Notes under the pieces: generated by a model
The model's input: the letters and a program-made list of their open reading frames with translations, nothing else
Databases searched by the model: none
Told to the model about the DNA's origin: nothing
Shown: piece after piece, positions 1 through 10,717 of the stretch
Position numbering within the stretch: the stretch's first letter is position 1
Layout of the letters: every line of letters begins with the position of its first letter
Source of the DNA: Vitrella brassicaformis
Lineage: Eukaryota; Sar; Vitrellaceae
Assembly: GCA_001179505.1 (NCBI GenBank)
Contig: CDMY01000562.1
Location: forward strand, 291,940 to 333,361
Length of the DNA: 41,422 nucleotides
Direction of reading: 5' to 3'
Made by a program: the position numbers and the translations under genes

Positions 1-1732
1 CCCCCCCCCCCCCCTCACTGACCCCGTCGCTTGTCCCGAGCTGCCCCCTGTCGTTGCGGCCCCACACATACAGCTCGCCGGTCTCTAAAGAAACAGACAA
101 ACACAACACAACACATCCAAACAAAACCTTACTGCGAATGTTGGCCACAGATCAGCCAGCTGGCCGGCCGGCCGTCCGGCTGAGAGGCTCGTCTGTCTCA
201 CTCCCTCCCTCACCCACTCACTTGTGAGTGCGATGGAGTGGTTGGTGCCGGTGGTGAGCTTCAGGATCTCGGGCCTCATGAACAGAGTGCTGAAGTACTC
301 GACCTCCTGCGTCCGTCCATCCATCCATCCATCTGTCCATCTGTGTGTGCGTATTACGAGTGGCGTGGCACACACAGATGCGCACCTCGAACTCGAGCTG
401 GTCCGAGTTGTGTCCTCTCCCCAGTCGGCCGAACTCGCCCTTGCCGCAGCCGTACACCGTGTTGCTCGCTGACGAACGAGCGCACCAAGGAAAGGACACC
501 GCCCAAGGCATTCACGTGCTGATCTGATCTGATCGGTCATCGCTGACTGACTGACCCACATGCCTACCTACCTGTGAGTGCAAGGGTCTGCTGATACCCG
601 CAGGTCACGTACTTGACGGGGTCATCTATCTCGATGAACTGACACCACACCACACCACACCGCCCACGGCACAGCACAACACAACAGAGGCAGGTCCTTT
701 GATTGCAATGCTCACATCAATCATATCAGCCCGCCCCGCCCCGCCCCGCCCCGCCCATCCAGGCATCCAGGCACGTGCCTACCTTGCTGACTTCTGTGGG
801 TGTCTCCCTGGTTTTCCTGTCGCCGTGCCCCAGCCCGTTGCACCCGCTGAAGAAACTGCCACCCCAGCCCCAAGTGAACAAACGACCGTCAGCTGATCGA
901 TCAACCAACCACGGCACGGCACGGCAACGAACGAGTCATGATCCACACACACACATATACACATACAGCGGCTTCTTTGTTTCTGCCTGCCTGTCTGTCT
1001 GTCTGTCTGGATCTGTGACCGACCTGCCCTTCCCGCCGACCTACCTGTGAGTGCTGCGGTATGGAAAGCCCCACACGCCAGCTGGACGATAGGCGAAGCC
1101 ACTGAGATACACACATGTTGATTGCAAGAAATGAGTGAGCCATCCGTTGTCTTGTCCTTGTGTTTGTGTGTGTGTGTGTGCGTGTCTGTGTGTCTGTGTG
1201 ACCGTCTAACTCGACGAGTCCCGGCTCGTTGTCCTCGTCGGCTTTGGGCCCCCTGGACGGCCTGCCCAGCTGACGATACTTGTTGGCGCCATACGTGTAC
1301 AGCTTCCCGCTGTCTGCAAACAGATATAGCACAGTCACAGTCACAGCCACACACGGTCAGTCACCACTGCGATGATTCATTGATCCGCGCCATTCTCTCT
1401 GTCTGCCTGCCTGTGTGTCTGGCTGGCTGTTGGCACGTCTGTGACGTACCGACGAAGGCGGCATGTTCAGATCCCACAGCAATGACGGTAGTGTCGTTGA
1501 AGCCCTCTATCCTGGAAGGCGTCTTGGACGCCTCGGACGTGCTGTTGCCCAGAAACGACGAGTGGCCCGTGCAGCCCCACCGCCACAAGGTCGTCGCGCC
1601 CGGACCTCCTGCAGACTGAGGTGACGATGCTGCTGCTGTCGATGTCGCTGGAGATGATGAGAAGCACCTGCTCGAGGTGCGTGCGGCTGCCAGGGCAGCG
1701 CCTCTTCGTCCCACAGTTATCAGCAGTGCCAT
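1..1732 (-). CDS. RCC1-repeat protein with organelle-type leader (3' end outside window)
   Basis: Exons by frame joining: 1732-1450, 1313-1203, 1101-1045, 892-783, 638-572, 468-386, 306-222 and 84 to the left edge; all phases agree. The repeats read as RCC1/beta-propeller blades: GKLYTYGANKYRQLGR, QLACGAFHTAAL, GRLFTWGWGG with NGLGHGD, YVTCGYQQTLAL, NTVYGCGKGEFGRLGRG, LTTGTNHSIAL and GELYVWGRNDRGQLG. The first 45 or so residues begin MALLITVGRRGAALAAARTS and are rich in Ala, Arg and Ser with no acidic residue, like a mitochondrial presequence. RCC1-fold proteins range from Ran exchange factors to organellar and signalling scaffolds, and nothing here picks out Ran exchange activity. The gene is divergent from EMG1 with 228 bp between start codons. 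The family call is firm; the targeting is inference. Confidence 0.85.
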
Positions 1733-1960
1733 TTTGCTCCAGATCAGCGCGAGCTCAAAAATTCTTCGGCGATCCCAGGGTCTGCCGACTTCTGTTGCGG
1801 TTCTTGGCCCGCTCTCCCTGACGAGGCGTTTTGGTGGACAGGTACTGTAGGGATCTGGTGCGAAATAGGAAGATCCATGTGTCAGGGGAGTTCGAGTTGA
1901 TCAGTCGACAATCCCGTTTCTGATCTGAGGCCGACCAACCAGCGCTTCCTAAGCATAGCT
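1733..1960. promoter_or_regulatory. Divergent promoter region RCC1-like / EMG1
   Basis: This 228-bp spacer separates the start codons of two head-to-head genes, so both 5' UTRs and both promoters must lie in it unless there is an undetected upstream exon. It lacks the CA and GACA microsatellites seen in introns. GCGAGCT occurs at 1749-1755. No TATA box is obvious. Confidence 0.5.
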
Positions 1961-2060
1961 ATGGAGGAGTATGTGAGGGTGCCGAGGACTTTAGAGGAGA
2001 AGCAGAAGGGCCAACGCATCGTCGTCCTGCTCGAGAAGGCGTGAGTGAGGGCAGCACACA

Positions 2061-2094
<34 letters not shown>

Positions 2095-3179
2095 GGCACG
2101 CCAAGAGAAGATTGGGTCGTTTGGTGCCGCTGGTGCTGTGCTGTGCTGTGCCGTGCTGTGCTGTGGTGTGCTGTGGTGTGGTGTGGTTTAGGTGTTTGGA
2201 GACGGTGAAGCTGAAGGAGTCGCATCAGCTGCTCAACTGTGACGACCACCAGTCGTACCTCGCCAAGAACAAACGCGACATCGCCGACATCCGACCGGAC
2301 ATTGTCCATCAGGTCGGCCGGTCGGGGGATGGATGGATGCATTGCCTGGTCGATGCGATGCGTGTTGGTTGGGTTGGTTCCCCGGTGCAGTGTTTGATGA
2401 CATTGCTGGACAGTCCGTTGAATCGCGAGGGTATGCTGCTGATCTACGTCCACACGGCGTCCAACGTCCTCATCGAGGTTTCGCCACAGCTGAGGATCCC
2501 GCGCACCTTCAAACGATTCGCCGGACTCATGGGTACGCAACACGCACACACACACACACGCCAATCCCTGAACCTGTGTGTGTTCAGTTGAGCTGTTGAT
2601 GAAGAGCAAGATCAAGGCGACGGACGGGTCGGCCACTCTGATGCGGATCATCAGCAACCCCGTCACCAAGTACCTGCCACCCGGAGGCAGCAAGGTGGGC
2701 CTCTCGGTCGACGGCAAACTCGTCAAGCTTCGCGACTGGATGCCCAAACATGTCAACAAAGTCAGACAGAGACGGAGTGTGTGCGCCATACACCCTTGCA
2801 CCCATGTGTGTGTGTGTGTGTGTGTGTGCAGGAAATCCCCACGACGTTTGTCATCGGGGCGGTCGCTCGGGGCGATCCAGGTGGGTCGGCTGACGTGTGT
2901 GCAACACTTGGGAGTAGACACAGGGGATGAATGCTGCTGCTTGTCTGTCTGTCTGCCCGTTTTGATCTGTCAGCGAAGGAGTTGGATTACGTCGAGGACA
3001 AGATTTCCATCTCCAACTACGGCCTCAGCGCATCGGTCAGCCCGGCGGGCGCATTCGCATACACGGCACAGACATAGTGACACACTTAGATGCAGTGCAG
3101 TCCACCGTGTCTGTTCGCCGTGCAGGTGTGCTGCAGCAAGGTGTGCAACGAGGTCGAGAACCTGTGGAACATATTCTGA
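1961..3179 (+). CDS. EMG1: EMG1/NEP1, 18S rRNA pseudouridine N1-methyltransferase (SPOUT family)
   Basis: Exons: 1961-2040, 2192-2312, 2391-2532, 2588-2760, 2832-2880, 2974-3035, 3126-3179. The total is 681 nt (226 aa), a normal Nep1 length, with all phases consistent. Nep1 is a nucleolar protein that methylates the hypermodified pseudouridine of 18S rRNA and is needed for 40S assembly. Family hallmarks: VVLLEKACLETVK (about residues 21-33), [24 protein letters not shown] (73-81), [19 protein letters not shown] (92-109), [13 protein letters not shown], the SAM-site strand [10 protein letters not shown] (178-187) and [11 protein letters not shown] near the C-terminus. The first ATG is used because it opens the conserved N-terminal block. 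Introns are 55-151 bp with CA-rich 5' and TG-rich 3' parts. Confidence is high from the unbroken family alignment. Confidence 0.95.
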
Positions 3180-4657
3180 CCGGTCGATGGATGGATGGAA
3201 TGGATCTGATCCGCTCTTCCACCCAGGCTCGTGTGTGTCGAGAGACTTAAGGTGGCGTGTGCAGACAGACGTGTGTCTTGAGTTGGCTTCTCCCTTCACC
3301 GCTCCATTCCTGCGGCGACTGGTCGACGCATCCAGGATTCACTCAAGTTGCGACCACAACCACAAATCATTGATATCATAAGGTCCCTATCGTTCTTCCC
3401 TGTGAGTCCTCCCTCCCTTCGCCCCGCCCTGCCCTGCCTGCAGTCCCGTCCGTCCCAACCAACACACACAAACGCGCCCTCACACACAGCACAACACATG
3501 GCAAAAAGGGCACCAACAGCGACCACCGCATTGCATTCACCGACCGACGTGGTAACAAAAGACCAGCACGGGCAGGCGAAACACGCACATCACACACAGA
3601 CACCCACAACACCATAACACCATACAGAAGGAGTCTCAGACAGGCAGGCAGGCAGAGAAACGCACATAGACCCTGGCCACCCCCACAGACAGCACACATG
3701 ACAGGTAGGGGCCAAAAACAAAACAATCCCGGCCCGGCCCGGCAACAGAAACCGCATCGGATAAAAATTCATGCAGTGGCGAGTGAGTGGAAGGTAACAA
3801 ACAAGACAGCCAAACCAAAACAAGATAAACAGAACGAGCCCCCTCTTCCCGGCCCAACTGGTGATCAAAATCGTCACCACCCCATCGTGTGAATCCACCC
3901 CCTCCACCCTGGGAGCCGAGCCTCCCACGGATGACGGATTCGTATCAAACTCATGCAGACAGACAGACACAGCCATCACACACGCACATACACACACACA
4001 CCTCACTGATGTCACCTCACCGGCCGACCCAGCGCTAAAGCGCAAGGAAGGAAAAGGAAAGCCCCCACACCCGCCCGCCCGGCCGCACGCAAGCCAGACG
4101 GGCAGGTATGTCAGAATCATTTGTACAGGATCATGTCTGACTCACTCACTGAGGGCGGCTTGGCTTCTCGTCAGTCATGTCGGCCGTATCAATCAATAAA
4201 GCGTATCAATCAATTGGGAAGGAAGGAACCAGCGCCGCCCTCGCACGTAGACAGGTATGTATGTATGTAAGCACACCATTCACCACAGCACAGCATAGCA
4301 CAGCACACCACGCCACGCCACCACAGGCATCACGCACACGCAGTCACGCACACACAGGAACGCAAAACAGGTGAATGCACGGGAAAAACTCGCCTGTTTG
4401 TTTCGTTCATTCTTCTAGACATCGATCCACCTCCCTGTCTGTCTGTCTGTCTGTCTCTATGCACATGCGCTCATCCATCGGTGGGTGGATGGATGGATGG
4501 ATGGATGGAGAGCGGCGTCTTCTCCGCATCGAATCGACGCAGACAGACAAAACACCTCCCCGACAGTCAGGCAATGAGCTACAGGCAATGGGCTACAGTC
4601 TACCTGAGCTTCCCCCCCATGGACAGCCCTATCACACTCATGGACGCACGCAATATA
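3180..4657. other. Convergent intergenic region, AC-rich on the + strand
   Basis: This spacer between the EMG1 stop and the ATPase stop holds the two 3' ends. From about 3460 to 4375 the plus strand is strikingly AC-rich (CACACA, ACACCC and GACAGACA runs), and tetranucleotide runs of CTGT and GGAT occur at 4434-4505. Open frames here are composed of repeat-derived residues (His, Thr, Cys, Val runs) and resemble no protein. A dispersed repeat copy lies at 3271-3366. I see no RNA gene. Confidence 0.6.
3271..3366 (+). repeat. Dispersed repeat copy A (about 96 bp)
   Basis: The segment starting GTGTGTCTTGAGTTGGCTTC and ending ACCACAACCACAAA matches, in inverted orientation, 16162-16258. By eye the identity is roughly 85-90 percent with one short indel; the longest shared blocks include GCTCCATTCCTGCGG and GACTGGTCGACGCATCC. 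It lies about 90 bp past the EMG1 stop, probably in its 3' UTR or just downstream. No terminal inverted repeats or target-site duplication are visible. Confidence 0.75.
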
Positions 4658-7600
4658 TCACACAGCCGTGCCAGCCTTCTTGTCCTCGAGCGCAGCCACG
4701 TCACGCGCCTGCACACACCACACACACACACACACACACATACGTCCGTCCACCCATCTGCCCCATGGGTCGGATCCCTTCCATCCGCAGTACAGAACGT
4801 ACCTTCTTCCGTCGCTGCAGCCATCGGTAGAGGGGCTTGGGTCCCAGCTCGGCCCCCGCCACGGTGAGGACGGCCCAGCCGAGCGCGTAGAAGTACATCC
4901 ACCAGGAGAGCGTCACTGTCGAGAAGACGTAGTTGACGCCGGGGATGAGGGTGATGAGGATGGCGAGGGCCGCCGAGGTGCCGCATGCGATGTGCAGCCA
5001 CTTGTTGCGGTTGAAGACGGCGAAGATGGGCAACCACGACCGGACCGTGTAGCCACGCGGAATCTCGCAGAACACCGCCGTGAGGAACGAGATCGTCCGG
5101 GCGCGCTGCGTGCCGCGCACCACACACGTGTACACGGCGTCCTGCACACACAGAGACCGATGATGCGTGTGAGGGAGGCAGGATGGCATGAGTGTGTCTG
5201 TGTGGGTGGGTGAGTGTGTGTATGCGTGTGCGTGTATGGTCGTACGTCGTAGAATTCCTTGGTCGCGAGGTTCTGAGGCTTGGCCCACTGGCCGGGCTGG
5301 CGGGGCTTGTCGTCGTCGTTGTAGAGAGGCTCGCTGTTTGAGTTTTCATACTAACACATCGCATGCACCAGACAGACAGACAGACAGACGCACAATAAGC
5401 ATGTGTAGTTTCGGCGTGCGTGTGTCTTGCGTCAGTACCTTTGTGTATGCCTCTGCGACTTGGGGCACATCCTCGGGCCGGAGGGTGCCGGGCTCGAGGG
5501 TGCCAATGTAGGCGCGGTCCAGGTGCTTGAGGGTCGAGTCGTTGGGGTCATAGTAGTCGATGTCAATCTGATCCACACAAACCAACCACACACCGAACGA
5601 ACCAAACCACATCACATCCGTCCATGCGCTCGCCGCCCCGTGTCTGTCACACACCTGCCATCCCTTGTCCCAGGTGAACTCCCGGCACTCGCAGAAGTAC
5701 GGCCAGGCGAAGTCATCGCCATCGACCTTATAGGTGCGGCACGGCTCCGTCTGCACACTGTCGGATGTGACATAGCCGGTGTTGAGGTACATGGCGAAGG
5801 CCAGCGACAGCAGCACTGCGCACGTCTGGATGACGGCATGCGGCAGGATGGCGAAGAAGGCGAAGGGGCGGGTGATGATGGACGCCGTCTTCTTGCGGGG
5901 CGGCTGCTTCATGATGTCCTCGTCGGCAGGCTCCACGGCCAGCGCCACTGCGGGCGGCCCGTTGCTGATGACATTGATGAACAAAATCTGACGGAAGGAA
6001 AGACACGGACAGTGGGTGAGGGTGAGTCGAGGGAAATCGCATCGCATTGTTGGTTTGTCTGACTTGACTCACCTGGAGGGCCTCGAGTGGCAGCGGCAGC
6101 CTGATGAGGATTGAGATGGTGAGGTATACGATCTGGCCGATGCAGCAGCCCAGCAGGAAGGTGACGAACTTCTGGATGTTGGCGTAGATCTTCCGGCCCT
6201 CCTCGCACGCAGCCACGATCGTCACGAAATTGTCGTCCAGCAACACCATGTCGGACGCGCCCTTGGCCACGTCTGTGCCTGCGATGCCCATCGCCGTACC
6301 GATGTCGGCAGCCTACATCACATTTCACACACAAGATCGATGGATGGATGGATGGATGGATGTGCTGTGGGTGTGCTGTGGGTGTGGTCCGTACCTTGAG
6401 TGCAGGTGCGTCGTTGACACCGTCGCCGGTCATGGCGACCACGCCGCCCTGCCGCTGCAGTGACCGCACGATGGCCATCTTGTCCTCGGGCTGGGCGCGG
6501 GAGAACACATTCACCCTACATAACACAGACACAACAGACAGACAGACGGATGACCATACACACCTCTCTCTCAGTCGTCAGCTGGCTGGCTGCACATGCT
6601 GACCTGGAGGTGATCTCGTCCAGTGCGCCTTCCTCGACGTGCTCGCCGGTCTCCTTGTCCCTCAGCTCCTCGCACATGATGGCCCCCTCGGTGCCCTGCT
6701 CGTGCTTCAAGATGCCGATCTCGCGGGCAATGGCCGAGGCCGTGATCTTCTGGTCTCCAGTGATCATGATGACCCGCACACCGGCACCGTTGCACTCTTC
6801 GATGGCGTCACGGACGCCTGTGCGTGGGGGGTCGACGGACCCGAAGAGGCCCATGAGGGCGAGGGGCTGGCTGGGGTGGGGGGACTGCTTGGACGAAGGG
6901 AGGGGCGTGCCGCGGCCCAGGATGGCGTCCAGTCGGACGTCGGCCGTGTCGAGGGTGGAGAGAAGCGAGACGTCCTCGGTGCTCAGAGGGCGGACGGCCA
7001 AAGCCAGCACACGAAGGGCGTTCTGTTGGTGGCACACAGTCAGAGCAGCCATATGAATGAGGCGCGCTGATGGACCTCTCTCTCTCTCTCTGTGCAGAGA
7101 GGTCAGACCTTGGCCATGTCGTTGTTGACGCGCTCGATGTCGGTGCGCTGCTGGTCTTTGAGAGTATGCTGAGAGGCGAGGCGGTAGGTGGGGTTGCCCT
7201 CCTTGTCGGTGCCGTCCTGCGGGCAGCTGCCCACGTGGGGCATCACCCTGTCAGGCCCACCCTTGATGATGGCCACGTGCGTCATCGAGCTGTCCGGCAG
7301 AGACATGCCCTCAAACACACCTGATCGACCGACCACGGCACACAGAACAAGAGGACAAAGACGACAGTGCACGCAGCAGAGGGCGCAGGGCAGTGGTTTG
7401 CTCCTGGTTGGTTTGTGTACCGGGTGTGTGCAGCTGGTGGATGGTGACCATCATCTTGCGTGAGCTGTTGAAGGGCACCTCGAGGGCGTTGATGCGGAGG
7501 TACTTGGCCTGGTGGTGAGTCACGCTCGCGAACTGACCGTCCTCCTCGCCGATGCCGATGCGCGCCTTGGCCGCAGCAACCACCAGAGCACCTGACATCA

Positions 7601-10224
7601 CAGAGACCGAGACGTGATCACCACACCACCGTGCCACCCCGTCTGTGTCTTCTCATGTGTCGCACCTTCGCTCATGTTTCCTTCGGTGACCCATCTGCCG
7701 TCCTCGACCATCTTGAGCTGGGTGCCGTAGCAGTTGAGGCTGGCGGCCATCATGATGGTGCGCACCTTGCCCTTGCCGTTCACGGGGTTGCCGTGGTCAC
7801 GCACCAGCCCGCCGTTTTCGAAGTCGTACCACTTGCCCGCATCCCACTTGGCCATGATGGCCTCCTTGGCGCCGTCCTTGCGCAGCTCGGAGGCCGCGAA
7901 GATGCCGCCGTTGGGGTGGAACCCCTTGGTGGGGAAGAAGGAGAACTCCTCGGTGGGCGGGGCGTCTGGTGTGGCCGGGTCTTCGGACTCGCTGACGGCG
8001 TGCAGGGTGACGGCCGTCATCTTGCCCTCGGTCAGGGTGCCGGTCTTGTCACTGCACACGACGGTGCAAGAGCCCAGCGTCTCGACTGCAGGCAGCTTGC
8101 GCACCTGGTGGCAATACATTCACACAACACACGAGACACACAGGGATGAGATCAGAGGGGTCGTGTGGCTGGCTAGGTTGACCACCCGCTGCAGTGCACT
8201 GCAGCGTAGCGTACCTGTGCCTGTCGCTTGACCATGGCGCCGCAGCCGAGTGAGAGGCAGATGGTGACGACCATGGGGAGGCCCTCTGGGATGGCCGAGA
8301 CGGCGAAGCCGACGGCAACCATGAGAATCGAGAAGAACCGGCCGTCCTCGGGGTGCGATGGGTCACGGTACCCTGTCGTGATGGCCACCACGATGATCAG
8401 CGCTGCACACACACACCACACACAGACAGAGAGGGACACGTGAGACAAATGTGTCGTGTGGGCTTGTGTGTGTGGTGTGAGGGCGTACCAAGGAAGGCGA
8501 TGGCGATGGCGCCCTGGATGAGGCCGAACTTGTTGAGGGACTTCTGCAGGGGCGTCAGCTGCTCGCTCTGGCTCGCCTGCACACTCACAGCACATCACAA
8601 CCAACCAACAGAATGAATGGCCACGTTCATGTGGGTGTGCTGGTGGGTGGTTCGTTGGCTGGGTGTGGGGTGTATGGTATGGCGCTGGTAGTACCTACCG
8701 CCTTGAGGTGCTGGGCGATGATGCCGACTTGGGTGTGCATACCGGTGGCCACCTGCGCAGCGCACAGACGAGACGAACAGACAGGCAGACACATGTGTCG
8801 ATGGTGGGGGTGTGGTGTGGTGTGAGGTGTGTGTGTCCACCGTACCACGAGGCCTCTGCCGGATCCGTTGGTGACGGATGTGGAGGCGAAGCACATGTTC
8901 TTGGCAAAGGCCTCCTTGGCCTCCTCACCGTTCACCTTGACCTGCTTCCGGATGTCCTCACCTGCACACACAGCAGTCATATGGATGGATGGATGGATGG
9001 ATTTGTGGCTCTGTCCGTGTGCGTGTGAGAGAGAGAGTGGGAGGGGGCGTTTACTTTCGCCAGTGAGCAGGGCCTCGTTGGAGAGGAGCTCGTTGACGTC
9101 GATGAGACGGATGTCGGCAGGCACACGGTCGCCGATGGACAGCAACACCAGGTCACCGGGGACCAACTCAGTCGCCTCAATCAGCTCCTCAGCACCATTG
9201 CGGATCACCTGGTGCGTCAGACATGGCCCACACACAACCACATACAGGCGTCTCGTCTCATGTGCTGTGCTGTGGGTGTGGTGAGAATCTTTCTCTGTCT
9301 GTCTCTGCTGACCCACCTTGCATTTGGGTGCGGCCATGCTGGCCAGTTTGGCGAGTGCGTCGCTGGCGGATTTCTCCATGTAGGTGGCCAGTGATGCGTT
9401 CCAGAGGGTGATGACGAGCACCGCCACGCCCACGACGACCTTGCCGATGCTCAGGGAGACGATGGCCGCCACAACCAGCAAAATCATCACCGGCGACTTG
9501 TACTGCATCAGGAACAACCACCTGTCACACATCACACATGTTTCAGAGAGGGAGACAGAGGGAGACACTCAGTCGACCATCCCATCCGCACACAACACAT
9601 GCCCCCCGGCCGACTGACTGACCAGGCGGAGACGGTGCCCTCCTTCTCGAGAGCGTTGTCGCCCCACTCGTGTCTCGCCTCGATGACCCGCTCGGAGGTG
9701 AGTCCCTTGATGCAGCTGCTCTTGAGGTCCTTGGCGAGCTGCTCGGACGAGGCGCTGGCCCACTTGTTTGCGCCCTGGAAGTGCTCATACTCGTCGTGGG
9801 CCTCCTCCACCACGTGCTTGAATTCCTCCTGGTTCTTGGAGCGGGCCGCCTGGATGCGGTCCTCCAGAGGCGGCTCGTACAGGTGACCCACCGCCTCGTC
9901 CGTGTAGGACGTCGCACGACCGAAGAACTGCTCCAACCTGCATCGAATCGACAGGGACAAGACATAACACAACAGCACACAGTCTCTCACACCCGCAGAG
10001 AGAGGATGCACACGCGCACCCCTCACAGATCTCTCTCTGTCTGGTTCCGCCTGCCCTTCTGGATGCATGTCGTGTGTGTGTGCGTGAGGTCTCGCTGACT
10101 GACAGACTGACCGTTCGCCCATGTGCGGGTGACTCGTCCCGGGGCCGTGTCCGCGGTGGACATTGAGCAGGTTGGGTGAGCGATGCGAGTGATGGGGGGA
10201 CCGGGACTTGAGCTTTTCACTCAT
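4658..10224 (-). CDS. P2-type cation-transporting ATPase (Ca2+-ATPase-like) with altered M5/M6 ligands
   Basis: Nineteen exons: 10224-10112, 9937-9623, 9521-9317, 9208-9055, 8961-8846, 8752-8699, 8576-8489, 8402-8215, 8104-7666, 7591-7421, 7320-7109, 7022-6604, 6515-6395, 6312-6073, 5987-5655, 5567-5439, 5350-5246, 5141-4803, 4708-4658. The total is 3792 nt, 1263 aa, in frame throughout. It should pump cations across a membrane using ATP. Seen in order: His-rich N-terminus, an N-terminal cation-ATPase domain with [12 protein letters not shown], the actuator motif TGES (260-263), M4 IPEGLP (386-391), phosphorylation site DKTGT (Asp430), nucleotide-domain KGGPD (634-638, a variant of KGAPE), hinge TGDGVNDAP (854-862), M5 (about 911-935), M6 (945-965) and a C-terminal membrane block near [20 protein letters not shown]. 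Aligned to SERCA, M5 Asn768 is Cys922, Glu771 is Gln925, and M6 Asp800 is Asn954; Glu309 (here Glu388) and Asn796 (here Asn950) are kept. Two inserts (exon 9 and exon 15-17) lengthen it beyond a typical 1000-residue pump. Substrate is unproven. Confidence 0.93.
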
Positions 10225-10717
10225 AGTGCTGGATGGCTCAATCAGTCAGCCAAACAAACTCTTCTTGTATTCCAATCGACACGAGAGAAGCAGACAAAAT
10301 CAGCTGGAGGGCAGCAGGAGCGAGATCTCTCACACCCAAGCTCAGAGAGGCTGGGAGATGGAGGAGAGAGACTCACAGACAGAGGCACCAGGTGCGGTGG
10401 CGTGAAGCGGAGTGTTCGCCTGGCACTCTAGGCTGGGAGGATGCAAAACCGGTGGGACAGCCAGTAAGCTCGCAGAAACGGTTTCGCGCAGGTTTACTGC
10501 ATCTCATTGGTCAAGATCTTTGGTCGACCAGTGTAGGTAAGATTTTGCGTCAGATCTTTGACCTCTCTGCTTTCCTGCTCTCATTGACTTTGTGTCTGAT
10601 TGATTGCCGCCCTCTCGTCTCTCTGAGTAGTCAGTGCATATCTCCCATCCTTCCCGCCTCCCTTCCTTCCCGCCTCACCAAGACAGCCACAGCAGCCCTT
10701 CTCGTCCTCCTTCAGTC
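10225..10717. promoter_or_regulatory. Divergent promoter region ATPase / SLC4 transporter
   Basis: This 493-bp spacer lies between two start codons on opposite strands. It is free of long microsatellites. AGCTCGC (GCGAGCT on the other strand) is at 10467-10473. A pyrimidine-rich stretch (10600-10712) precedes the SLC4 ATG and is likely its 5' UTR. No other element is identified. Confidence 0.5.

Noticed and set aside
3460-4375. Several overlapping open frames downstream of EMG1
   Set aside because: They arise because CA repeats lack stops; the predicted peptides are His/Thr/Cys/Val repeats without family resemblance.
8049-8231. Plus-strand and alternate-frame open frames across the ATPase exons
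   Set aside because: They are antisense or shifted readings of exons that encode clear P-type ATPase motifs.
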